Positions 1-6,726 are shown, numbered from the stretch's first letter. The stretch is DNA of 9,825 bases from Thermogutta sp. (GCF_014359955.1 NZ_JACIYL010000082.1:1-9825), one strand, 5' to 3'. The notes: a model not told the origin generated them from the letters alone. Made by a program: numbers and translations.

Positions 1-1
1 G

Positions 2-820
2 AACGATCAAACGGCGTGCGTCATTCTTCAGCAACCAAACTTTTTCGGGTGTATTGAAGCCGCTGGAAAGATCAGTGAAATCACACACGCGGCCGGTGCT
101 TTGCTTATCGCGGTTGTGGATCCGATCAGCCTGGGTGTGTTGCGTCGGCCGGGTGATTATGGTGCCGATATTGCGGTCGCCGAGGGGCAGTCCCTGGGAT
201 TGCCCCTGGCCTGGGGTGGTCCCTATTTGGGGATTCTCGCCTGCAAGGAAGCGTTTCTGAGGCGACTGCCTGGACGCTTGGTAGGCCAGACGGTGGACCG
301 CCGCGGCCAGCGGTGTTGGGTCCTCACATTGCAGACGCGGGAACAGCATATCCGGCGGGAAAAGGCCACCAGTAACATCTGCACCAATCAAGGGTTGATG
401 GCCCTTCGGGCGACGGTGTACCTGGCGGCCCTGGGACCGCACGGGCTTCGCGCCGTGGCCGAGCTGTGTTTGCAGAAGGCGCATTACCTCTGCGAACGCC
501 TCCAGCGGGAGGCAGGCTTCCAGCCGCTTTACGACGCAGCGTTTTTCAAGGAATTCGCCCTGGCCGCCGAAAGTCCGGCTGAGGTGAAAACCCTTCTTGA
601 AATCGCCACGGACGCGGGGTACTTCGCCGGCATTCCACTCGGGCGGTGGTTTCCCGAACTGGCGAACGGTCTGCTCATCGCTGTCACAGAAAAGCGTACT
701 CAGGCGGAAATGGATGCCCTGACGGCCGTTCTGGCGTCCGCTCGCGCCCGGGCAGACCACAAGGCCATCGACAGAAAACCGTCCATGACTCCTTCCTCGC
801 GAACCGTGCAGGTTGAATAA
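2..820 (+). CDS. gcvPA: Glycine dehydrogenase (decarboxylating) subunit 1, 3' part
   Basis: This is the C-terminal 272 residues of GcvPA; the reading frame is open to the window edge, so roughly the first 170 residues of a family protein of about 440 are missing. GcvPA pairs with GcvPB to form the PLP-dependent P-protein of the cytoplasmic glycine cleavage system, which decarboxylates glycine and loads the aminomethyl group on lipoyl-GcvH. Seen directly: the family signature QQPNFFGCIE at visible residues 10-19, then AVVDPISLGVL, GDYGADIAVAEGQSLGLP, and the segment TREQHIRREKATSNICTNQ, all hallmarks of the family. It ends in a short polar tail at TAA, five bases before gcvPB. Identity is very secure; only the 5' end is unseen. 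gcvT and gcvH, if linked, should lie upstream of the window. Confidence 0.96.
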   Translation, partial: NDQTACVILQQPNFFGCIEAAGKISEITHAAGALLIAVVDPISLGVLRRPGDYGADIAVAEGQSLGLPLAWGGPYLGILACKEAFLRRLPGRLVGQTVDRRGQRCWVLTLQTREQHIRREKATSNICTNQGLMALRATVYLAALGPHGLRAVAELCLQKAHYLCERLQREAGFQPLYDAAFFKEFALAAESPAEVKTLLEIATDAGYFAGIPLGRWFPELANGLLIAVTEKRTQAEMDALTAVLASARARADHKAIDRKPSMTPSSRTVQVE

Positions 821-825
821 TTCCC

Positions 826-1503
826 ATGAGAAATAAACAGGCCACCCAGCTATTGTTTGAGCTTTCTCAACCTGGATGTGCGGAAGCGATCGTCCCGCCG
901 TGCGACGTGCCATCGCGACCGCTGGGAGAGCTTGTTCCCGCTGAGGAACTGGCGGAGGCACCGCCTCCTCTTCCGGAAGTGAGCGAGCCTGTACTCATCC
1001 GGCATTTCATCAACCTCTCCCAGCTCAATATGTCGGTGGACACCCATTTTTATCCGCTGGGATCGTGCACGATGAAATACAATCCCAAGCGGAACGATCG
1101 GCTCGCTCAGTTGCCGGGTTTTGCCAATCTGCACCCTTACCAACCTCTGGAAACAGTCCAGGGACTTCTCGGCGCCCTTCACGCCCTTGAGCAGATCCTG
1201 GCCGAGATCGCAGGAATGGAAGCCGTGACGCTTCAGCCGGCGGCCGGCGCCCATGGCGAACTGACGGCCCTTCTCATCGCGGCGGCTTATTTTCGGCATC
1301 GCGGCGAGCATCGCACGACGGTGCTCATTCCCGATGTGGCCCACGGAACCAATCCCGCGAGTGCCACCATGGCCGGTTTTCGAAGTGTTCAGGTGAAAAG
1401 CAATACGCAGGGACTGGTCGATCTGGAAGATTTGCGGAGCAAGATCAACGCTCAGACGGCCGTCTTTATGATCACCAATCCCAACACGCTGGGATTGTTC
1501 TAA
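826..1503 (+). CDS. gcvPB: Glycine dehydrogenase subunit 2, N-terminal part ended by premature TAA
   Basis: The N-terminal 225 residues of GcvPB, the PLP-binding subunit of the glycine cleavage P-protein. Visible family motifs are FINLSQLNMSVDTHFYPLGS (residues 61-80), the CTMKYNPK segment that follows, and HGTNPASATMAGF before the NPNTLGLF block. The ATG lies five bases after gcvPA, which fits translational coupling; no clear Shine-Dalgarno is visible. The frame then hits TAA at codon 226, where other GcvPB proteins carry Glu or another acidic residue, and continues without any shift in the next entry. The predicted product lacks the PLP lysine (codon 273 of the undamaged gene) and should be inactive alone. 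A real nonsense mutation and a base error in the assembly are both possible. Confidence 0.9.
   Translation: MRNKQATQLLFELSQPGCAEAIVPPCDVPSRPLGELVPAEELAEAPPPLPEVSEPVLIRHFINLSQLNMSVDTHFYPLGSCTMKYNPKRNDRLAQLPGFANLHPYQPLETVQGLLGALHALEQILAEIAGMEAVTLQPAAGAHGELTALLIAAAYFRHRGEHRTTVLIPDVAHGTNPASATMAGFRSVQVKSNTQGLVDLEDLRSKINAQTAVFMITNPNTLGLF
1501..1503 (+). other. In-frame premature TAA codon inside gcvPB
   Basis: The codon sits between NPNTLGLF and TQIRRIADMVH, and both flanks align collinearly with normal GcvPB, where I recall LGLFE or LGLFD here. One base change (GAA to TAA) explains it. TAA is a true stop in this genome: gcvPA, the methyltransferase, the sulfatase and the alcohol dehydrogenase in this window all end with TAA at plausible C-termini, so a reassigned code is unlikely. 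Confidence 0.9.
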
Positions 1504-1527
1504 ACGCAGATTCGTCGCATTGCCGAC

Positions 1528-2301
1528 ATGGTGCACGCGGTCGGCGGCCTTGTCTATATGGACGGCGCCAACATGAACGCCGTCATGGGAATTGTCCGCC
1601 CGGGCGATTGCGGGGCCGATATGATGCACTACAACCCGCACAAAACATTCAGCGGCCCTCACGGGGGAGGCGGACCTGGAGCCGGGCCGGTGGCCGTCAA
1701 AAAACACCTTGCCGACTTTCTTCCCATTCCGGTGATCGTGGAGACGGCACCCGGGCAGTACACACTCGATGAGAATCGCCCCCTGTCTATTGGACGGGTG
1801 AGAAGTTTCTACGGAAATATCGGCGTTCTTCTTCGCGCGTATGCTTACATAAGAAGTCAGGGACCAGAAGGCCTGCGCCGGGTGAGCGAGCGGGCTGTGC
1901 TCAATGCCAACTACCTCCTTGCCCGCGTCCGATCCTTCCTGCCGGTGCCCTACGGCTCCCGATGTATGCATGAGTTTGTGGCTTCAGCGATGAAGATTCG
2001 GGCGAGCCGAAATATCTCGGCAATGGACATTGCGAAACGTCTTCTCGATTACGGATTTCACGCGCCGACGGTGTATTTCCCTCTCGTTCTACGGGAGGCT
2101 CTGATGATCGAACCAACCGAAACGGAAACCAAGGCCACGCTGGACGAGTTCGCCGATACGCTCAAGGCCATCCTTGAAGAACCGCCCGAGTTGGTTCACG
2201 AAGCCCCTCATACGACGCCGATTTCCCGGCCCGACGAGGTGCTGGCTGCCCGCTCACCGATCCTCAAATGGACGCCCCCTGGTGAAAATGCGGCCTTTTG
2301 A
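1528..2301 (+). CDS. gcvPB: Glycine dehydrogenase subunit 2, C-terminal part after the premature stop
   Basis: Continues gcvPB in the same frame as 826-1503. The first ATG after the TAA is at 1528, giving 257 residues, but no ribosome binding site precedes it, so it is an artificial start unless translation reinitiates. Everything expected of the second half is intact: VYMDGANMNAV, the PLP-lysine block HKTFSGPHGGGGPGAGPV (Lys273 of the full frame, codon 1642-1644), NRPLSIGRVRSFYGN, the PTETETKATLDEF segment, and the C-terminal EAPHTTPISRPDEVLAAR. Read through, the gene would be 492 codons, normal for the family. The absence of further frameshifts or stops argues that the break is very recent or an artefact. 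Its TGA overlaps a possible TTG start of the next gene. Confidence 0.88.
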   Translation: MVHAVGGLVYMDGANMNAVMGIVRPGDCGADMMHYNPHKTFSGPHGGGGPGAGPVAVKKHLADFLPIPVIVETAPGQYTLDENRPLSIGRVRSFYGNIGVLLRAYAYIRSQGPEGLRRVSERAVLNANYLLARVRSFLPVPYGSRCMHEFVASAMKIRASRNISAMDIAKRLLDYGFHAPTVYFPLVLREALMIEPTETETKATLDEFADTLKAILEEPPELVHEAPHTTPISRPDEVLAARSPILKWTPPGENAAF

Positions 2302-2327
2302 TCGGGCTTGCAAACTTCCGCAACGCC

Positions 2328-3227
2328 ATGGAGACATGTTTACTTTTGATCGACTCGGCGCGAAATGGCGCCTCTAACATGGCGGCCGACGAGTGGTGTG
2401 CTGCCTGGGCGGCACGTCATGGGACGGTCATTCTGCGGCTTTATCGGTGGCAACCGGCCACACTTTCGCTGGGATATTTTCAGCGTTATGAAGACCGGCA
2501 CAGTCATCCGGCCAGTCAATCCTGTCCGGTGGTGCGCCGACCCAGCGGCGGTGGTGCGATCCTTCACGATCGTGAATGGACCTATGCCCTGTGCCTCCCG
2601 GCAGGACATCCCCTGGCCAAAGACCGTTTGTCGCTTTATCTGACCGTTCACGAAACACTGGCCAACTGGCTGCAACGCTGGGGAGTGATGGCCGCCGTTT
2701 TGCGCGAGGAAGATCTTTCCACCCGTTGCAGTTCAACGCCATCGCGTTCGTGCCCGTTCCTCTGTTTTCAGCGTCGCACGGTGGGGGATATTGTGGTCGT
2801 GGTCGATGGCGACACTCTTTCGAGCCATCAATCCCCCTCGAACTCACTCGCTAAAGCGCAGGAGGCAGTGGAAACAGCCGAGTTATCTCAGGCGTCCGGT
2901 AAATTGACGGTCAAACTCGTTGGGAGTGCGCAGCGGCGCACCCGCGATGCAGTGCTCCAACATGGAAGTGTCCTTTTGGGGCAATCGCCCTGGGCGCCGG
3001 AGTTGCCCGGACTTTGGGAAATAACCGGACACAAAGATCCCCTCACCGAGGACAAGGAGCTCTTTCGGGATTTCGCAGTGGCCTGGCCGCCGATGCTTGC
3101 CCAGGCACTCGGCTGGCGGTTGCAGCCCTTTCCCCACTCGATAGAACACGATCCGGTTTTCGACGAACTTTTTGCCCGCTTTTCTTCTCAGGAATGGACC
3201 TGGAAATCGCGGTCTGCTATCGGCTGA
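2328..3227 (+). CDS. Lipoate-protein ligase / octanoyltransferase family protein (LplA/LipM-like)
   Basis: A 299-residue cytoplasmic enzyme of the BPL/LplA/LipB fold that attaches lipoate or octanoate to carrier lysines. Its place right behind gcvPB suggests GcvH as the acceptor. Seen: GASNMAADE near the N-terminus; RRPSGGGAILHD at residues 70-81 (ligand loop); PFLCFQRR with Cys146; and KLVGSAQRR with Lys196, the usual catalytic lysine, followed by AVLQHGSVLLG. The stretch between the CFQ motif and Lys196 is about 47 residues and Ser/Ala/Gln/Glu-rich, longer than I expect for the family. ATP-dependent ligase (LplA) versus octanoyl-ACP transferase (LipM, where a Cys is catalytic) cannot be decided by eye. 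The start is uncertain: ATG 2328 gives the family-like METCLLLID opening 26 bases after gcvPB, while TTG 2298 would overlap the gcvPB stop and add ten residues. Confidence 0.88.
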   Translation: METCLLLIDSARNGASNMAADEWCAAWAARHGTVILRLYRWQPATLSLGYFQRYEDRHSHPASQSCPVVRRPSGGGAILHDREWTYALCLPAGHPLAKDRLSLYLTVHETLANWLQRWGVMAAVLREEDLSTRCSSTPSRSCPFLCFQRRTVGDIVVVVDGDTLSSHQSPSNSLAKAQEAVETAELSQASGKLTVKLVGSAQRRTRDAVLQHGSVLLGQSPWAPELPGLWEITGHKDPLTEDKELFRDFAVAWPPMLAQALGWRLQPFPHSIEHDPVFDELFARFSSQEWTWKSRSAIG

Positions 3228-3384
3228 CCGGCACGCCGACAAGTCACTTGTTTCCCAGCCGGGGTGGATTTACTCTGTTAGAAGGCTGAACGTGGGTGAG
3301 GCCGCACAACGGCCATCCCATACTGGATTCTCCTTCCGGCGTCCAGCAATCAGAAAAAAGCACATTCGTGCGTTCCACGTTTGC

Positions 3385-3390
3385 AAGGAG
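3385..3390 (+). promoter_or_regulatory. Strong Shine-Dalgarno AAGGAG for the TIM-barrel gene
   Basis: AAGGAG lies seven bases before ATG 3398. It fixes the start there and not at upstream in-frame codons that would put 34 extra residues ahead of the Tat signal. Confidence 0.8.
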
Positions 3391-3397
3391 TTCACCA

Positions 3398-4294
3398 ATG
3401 GCGAAGCTGCCGCGTCGGGACTTTTTGAAGCGAACATTGGGCGTACCGATAGCCGCTGCGGCTGTTGGGCATCCTTTGGCCTGGGCATTCGGCGGAGGGG
3501 AGTCCCCGCGAACCATCCGCCTGGGGTTGGTGACCTACCTTTGGGGCCGCGATTGGGATCTGCCGACCCTTCTTGACAACTGTGAAAAAACGGGAATGGA
3601 AGGTGTCGAGTTGCGCACGGAACACGCCCATGGTGTGGAGCCGGACATCGGCCCCGAAAAACGCGCAGAAGTCAGAAAACGCTTCGCCGACAGCCCGGTC
3701 GTGCTTGTCGGGCTGGGGTCCAATGAAGCCTTCCATTATCCCGACCCGGAACGCCTCAAGCAATCAATCGAACGGACCAAGGCGTTCATCAAACTCAGCC
3801 ATGATGTCGGCGGACTGGGCGTCAAAGTCAAGCCCAATGATCTTCCCAAACAGGTACCGCAGGAAAAGACCATCGAGCAGATCGGTCGGGCCCTCAATGA
3901 ACTGGCTGCTTTTGCCGCCGATTATGGACAGCGGCTGAGATTGGAGGTGCATGGTCAGTGCGCCCCGCTGCCTATCATGAAAAAGATTATGGATGTGGCC
4001 ACCCATCCCAATGTTGGTCTGTGCTGGAACTCGAATCCGGAAGACCTTCAGGGACAGGGGCTGGAATACAACTTCAATCTGGTGAAAGATCGGCTGGGGG
4101 ATACCGTCCACGTGCGGGAATTGAATCTCGGCGATTATCCCTATCAAACCCTGTTCAATCTTCTGGTGGCCAACAACTACAAAGGCTGGATTCTTCTGGA
4201 ATGCCGGACCAATCCGCCCGACCGGATCGCGGCTTTGATCGAGCAGCGGCAGGTCTGGGAGAAAATGATGGCGAACGCGCGGAACGCCGCCTGA
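3398..4294 (+). CDS. Tat-signal sugar phosphate isomerase/epimerase-like TIM-barrel protein
   Basis: A 298-residue protein of the AP-endonuclease-2/xylose-isomerase-like TIM-barrel superfamily. It opens with a twin-arginine motif PRRDFLKR (residues 5-12) and an Ala-rich hydrophobic stretch, so it is probably exported folded by Tat. Barrel signatures: GMEGVELRTEHAHG (66-79), LRLEVHGQ (180-187), NVGLCWNSNPEDL (205-217), and HVRELNLGDYPY and LLECR near the C-terminus. Likely metal or substrate ligands are Glu71 or Glu75, Glu183, His185 and Glu268. At the third usual ligand region, where I would expect Asp-x-x-His, the sequence is Asn211-Ser-Asn-Pro, so metal binding may be altered or lost. Planctomycetes carry many such proteins, mostly of unknown substrate. 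It sits 170 bases after the lipoyl gene with its own strong ribosome binding site, and no link to glycine cleavage is evident. Family secure, function unknown. Confidence 0.88.
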   Translation: MAKLPRRDFLKRTLGVPIAAAAVGHPLAWAFGGGESPRTIRLGLVTYLWGRDWDLPTLLDNCEKTGMEGVELRTEHAHGVEPDIGPEKRAEVRKRFADSPVVLVGLGSNEAFHYPDPERLKQSIERTKAFIKLSHDVGGLGVKVKPNDLPKQVPQEKTIEQIGRALNELAAFAADYGQRLRLEVHGQCAPLPIMKKIMDVATHPNVGLCWNSNPEDLQGQGLEYNFNLVKDRLGDTVHVRELNLGDYPYQTLFNLLVANNYKGWILLECRTNPPDRIAALIEQRQVWEKMMANARNAA

Positions 4295-4301
4295 AAACGA
4301 C

Positions 4302-4351
4302 CGCGAGCACCCCTCCAAAGCGCCAGGTGGTTCGCGATTTGTTGATTTTTT
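4302..4351 (+). terminator. Rho-independent terminator of the TIM-barrel gene
   Basis: Arms CGCGAGCACC (4302-4311) and GGTGGTTCGCG (4326-4336) form about ten base pairs with one G-T pair and one bulge around a 14-base loop. A T-rich tail ending in six Ts (4346-4351) follows. It starts seven bases after the TIM-barrel stop and overlaps the stop codon of the convergent methyltransferase. On the other strand only a short TTTT follows, so bidirectional action is possible but weaker. Confidence 0.7.
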
Positions 4352-5015
4352 ACAGACGAGGTTTCCGAGCGCACCACGTCCAGTGGCGGTCGCTGGTCAT
4401 GTGAACGGACGTCGGCGGATAACCCAGGCGAGTGACGAGCTCGGCCATCTCTTCCACCGTCAACGCCGCCCGTAGGGAATCGGCGAACATCTGCTGCTGG
4501 TGGGCGTTGGCGTTTCCGGCATACTGCGTGACCAGGTGCTGCAACTGTTGTTCATTTTGCGGCCGTGCCAGATCTCGAAAAAACAACAGTCCACCCGGAG
4601 CGGTGATGCGGTCGGCTTCCACGAGGCCCTGCCACGGGTCGGGCAGATGATGAATGAGGCTGTTGGACATGACGAGCTGAAAAGCCCCGTCAGCAAAGGG
4701 AAGCCGCTTGGCATCCGCCTGGACGAGAAAGATTTTATCGCGCAGGCCGAGTCTGCTGAGATGTTCCCGGGCCACCAGCAGCATATACCGAGAGTATTCG
4801 ACCGCCACCACCTCAAATTGCCGATGTCGCTGGACCAGTTCTATGGGGATCAGGGCTGTGCCCGTGCCCAAATCGGCCACTGTTCCCGCGGAGGCTCCCG
4901 CGGCCAGAAAGTCGGCCACAAATACCCGATTCACCTCGGAGTGGTCCATGGAATCGTAATCCAGAGCCTCTTCGAGGGTGTCCATCACTTCCGGTTCAAG
5001 AACCCGGCTCAGCAT
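4350..5015 (-). CDS. Class I SAM-dependent methyltransferase
   Basis: A 221-residue cytoplasmic methyltransferase of the UbiE/Methyltransf_11 type; the substrate cannot be named. Motif I is VADLGTGTALIP (residues 46-57, SAM glycine loop). The acidic post-I residue is Glu73 in VVAVEYSRYML. ADAKRLPFADGAF (100-112) precedes the motif IV-like region LVMSNSLIHHLPDPW. The frame extends to ATG 5090, but I place the start at 5015 for two reasons: the opening MLSRVLEPEVMDT looks like the natural N-terminus, and the extra 25 codons would run through the terminator at 5041-5075. No good Shine-Dalgarno is seen at either start. The gene is convergent with the TIM-barrel gene and behind, but transcriptionally separated from, the DUF6786-like gene. 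Confidence 0.88.
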   Translation of the reverse strand: MLSRVLEPEVMDTLEEALDYDSMDHSEVNRVFVADFLAAGASAGTVADLGTGTALIPIELVQRHRQFEVVAVEYSRYMLLVAREHLSRLGLRDKIFLVQADAKRLPFADGAFQLVMSNSLIHHLPDPWQGLVEADRITAPGGLLFFRDLARPQNEQQLQHLVTQYAGNANAHQQQMFADSLRAALTVEEMAELVTRLGYPPTSVHMTSDRHWTWCARKPRL

Positions 5016-5040
5016 GGCAGTGACGTGGCATGCAGACTTC

Positions 5041-5075
5041 AAAAAGGGGACCGACGGAACACACCGACGGCCCCC
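5041..5075 (-). terminator. Rho-independent terminator of the DUF6786-like gene
   Basis: Read on the minus strand, arm GGGGGCCGTCGG (5075-5064), loop TGTGTT and arm CCGTCGGTCCCC (5057-5046) form a 12-position stem with one G-T pair and one T-T mismatch, followed directly by TTTTT (5045-5041). It lies about 40 bases after the DUF6786-like stop and 25 bases before the methyltransferase start, so it separates the two minus-strand genes. Confidence 0.82.
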
Positions 5076-5115
5076 ATGGGACATTACCATCTTCGTTGGT
5101 TTTCAGACTCAAGCG

Positions 5116-6396
5116 TCATTCACCGAACATCGTCTTGCGGACGGTGTCGAGATCCACACCCAGCACTTTTTTGGCGATGGATTTAAGGGTCTCGTAATCG
5201 CCCTGGATATGGACGGTCCGATGGGCGTGCTCCAGAGCCTCGCCGTGTTTGAGCTCCTTGGCCGGAGACAGTGATTCAATTTCATAGAAGGGCCCCAGCC
5301 CTGGCTTGTCCGGACCGGCTGGTCCGTCGTTGTAACTGTTGGCCACGTCACCGACGTATGGCTCAGCCTGTGGCAATTCCCACATGTTATTCATGTAAAG
5401 ATGCTGCGTGGGATCCTCCGGCATTGTGAAATGCACAAGCGTGAGCACATTGTGGACGAAGTCCATCGAACCCGCCACATTCCGTGCCCGCTTTTGGGAT
5501 GTTCCGATTTTCGACCGGTAGTTGCCGTCGGCAAGGAAGAGAATGGCTTCCGGCAAAATCTTGAGGCGTTCCGGAGGAATCGGGCCGAAATAATCGGATT
5601 TGACCACCGGCCCGAGTGTGGCCTCATCTCCCGGCCGATACGGCACAATGACCACCGTCTTCGGTCCGGCATTGAACATTCCCAGAATCCAGATCGAGAC
5701 CAGCCCTTTTTCTTTCTGCATGGGCTCGCCGAGATTCACAACCCGGTTGATTGTCTCGTAGCCCACCAGTTTGACGTGTCCCGAAGTCAGTTCCTGGGCT
5801 GCTTCGCCGAACAAGTGCTGCAAGTCAGCCGGTGTGAGCAAACGGACATCCCGCGTGACTTCCAGCTTGAATTCCGTTCCCGACGCGTTGACGAGTTCCA
5901 TGCGCCGGCGCATGCGATAGAACGGATCGTGGGGCCGACTGATCATCTCCCAGGCCCCCTCGTTGAGTGCCGGAGGAGTGAACCAGTTATCGAGATTCTG
6001 CTCTGCCCCCTTTTTGAACCACAGAGAAAATTGACCGCCTTCTGGCGAAAGCCAGAACCGATCTTCACCACCGTAATTGTTAAAATGCGGGTTCGGCTTG
6101 CCAGCGTCGATGAAATCTTTGTTGATAAACCCAAAGCTCAAACCGTGCATACCGTCACAAGTGGAGGTCATGACGCGCCCTTGCCATTCCGGGCAGACCA
6201 ACACGCGGGCACCATGTTCATCCACCAGTTCATAGATTTTTGTGTGCCTGGCAAGGTACTGCCGTGCTTCGCCGTAACTCATCGCTCTCCCTTTCCCATC
6301 CTCGGCGCAAACCATTGGGGCCACCAGGGACAGCGCGATCGCTGTTCCCAAACTGAAAAACCCGCTCAGTGTGCCACTTCTCGTGCCGCTTGCCAT
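5116..6396 (-). CDS. Secreted DUF6786-like protein with mutarotase-like features
   Basis: A 426-residue exported protein of unknown function. The start is fixed by GGAGGTGA just upstream; an in-frame ATG 11 codons earlier is less likely. The N-terminus is a signal peptide: a hydrophobic run from about residue 13, with likely cleavage after VCA (residue 31). The mature protein begins with a segment resembling aldose-1-epimerase-type proteins (YELVDEHGARVLVCPEWQGR, 55-74). It then has the striking block NNYGGEDRFWLSPEGGQFSL (106-125), which I associate with DUF6786, a family found in Planctomycetes and Bacteroidetes. No catalytic residues can be named with confidence; Glu111, Asp112 and Glu119 are candidates. 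Divergent to a sulfatase, it may bind or modify a carbohydrate. The family name is from memory; the exported mutarotase-like nature is the safer part. Confidence 0.8.
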   Translation of the reverse strand: MASGTRSGTLSGFFSLGTAIALSLVAPMVCAEDGKGRAMSYGEARQYLARHTKIYELVDEHGARVLVCPEWQGRVMTSTCDGMHGLSFGFINKDFIDAGKPNPHFNNYGGEDRFWLSPEGGQFSLWFKKGAEQNLDNWFTPPALNEGAWEMISRPHDPFYRMRRRMELVNASGTEFKLEVTRDVRLLTPADLQHLFGEAAQELTSGHVKLVGYETINRVVNLGEPMQKEKGLVSIWILGMFNAGPKTVVIVPYRPGDEATLGPVVKSDYFGPIPPERLKILPEAILFLADGNYRSKIGTSQKRARNVAGSMDFVHNVLTLVHFTMPEDPTQHLYMNNMWELPQAEPYVGDVANSYNDGPAGPDKPGLGPFYEIESLSPAKELKHGEALEHAHRTVHIQGDYETLKSIAKKVLGVDLDTVRKTMFGE

Positions 6397-6400
6397 CGCA

Positions 6401-6408
6401 TCACCTCC
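6401..6408 (-). promoter_or_regulatory. Strong Shine-Dalgarno GGAGGTGA for the DUF6786-like gene
   Basis: Minus-strand GGAGGTGA ends four bases before ATG 6396 (seven from the GGAGG core). It decides this start over the upstream ATG at 6429. Confidence 0.85.
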
Positions 6409-6726
6409 ACAGCAAAGAAGCCAGTTCACCCATCAGCCGTTGCTCACGACTCGTTTCAACGTCAAAATGGTGTCGATGCATTTTGTCGCTCAATGACTTT
6501 CCCCTATTGTGACGGCGAAAATCGCTCGCGTCGAGTCACCACGATCAGTCATCCTGCTGGATCGTCCGCGCCGCTTACTCCAGGCGGGATGAACCAGCAG
6601 GGGAGTCGGCGTGCGATCGTACCCGCCAGGCAAGAATGAGAGTGGGAAATCGGCGAGGGGATCGGACGTGACTTCGCGAGGCGCTGAAGCACAGCCCCCG
6701 AGCCTTCCGCACCACTTTCACACCTT
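6409..6726. other. Divergent intergenic region between DUF6786-like gene and sulfatase
   Basis: This stretch between the two ribosome binding sites must hold the promoters for both divergent genes. I could not identify convincing -35/-10 boxes on either strand. Its one clear structure is the hairpin at 6553-6601. Open frames that cross it look like chance extensions of the flanking genes, without family-like sequence. Confidence 0.6.
6553..6601. repeat. Long imperfect inverted repeat (hairpin) in the divergent intergenic region
   Basis: Outer arms CCTGCTGG (6553-6560) and CCAGCAGG (6594-6601) are perfect 8-base complements. The inner arms continue after an A-A mismatch with TC/GA, a G-T pair, TCC/GGA, a one-base bulge and CGCC/GGCG, closing on a ten-base loop. 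That is about 18 paired positions. No T-tract follows on either strand, so it is not a typical terminator. It may be an operator or a structured leader 139 bases ahead of the sulfatase start. Confidence 0.6.

Noticed and set aside
1501..1503. Stop-codon recoding (selenocysteine, pyrrolysine or altered genetic code) as the explanation of the gcvPB stop
   Set aside because: The codon is TAA, not TGA or TAG, and TAA ends several other genes here at sensible C-termini.
850..1971. A 373-codon open frame on the minus strand opposite gcvPB
   Set aside because: It is the antisense of a gene whose sense translation has all GcvPB motifs. Its translation is rich in Arg and His with no recognisable domain, as expected for a shadow in GC-rich DNA.
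3248..3276. Possible promoter TTGTTT-17-TACTCT ahead of the TIM-barrel gene
   Set aside because: Each hexamer matches only about half of the sigma-70 consensus, so it cannot be told from chance.
3300..3314. Small hairpin GGCCG-CACAA-CGGCC as terminator of the glycine cleavage operon
   Set aside because: The stem is only five pairs and no T-tract follows; it is too weak to call.
3172..3576. A 134-codon plus frame spanning the lipoyl-gene end and the TIM-barrel start
   Set aside because: It overlaps two better-supported genes in another frame and shows no domain.
5401..6639. A 412-codon plus-strand frame opposite the DUF6786-like gene
   Set aside because: Antisense shadow: the minus strand has a signal peptide, a strong Shine-Dalgarno, a terminator and family motifs, while the plus-strand translation looks unlike any protein.
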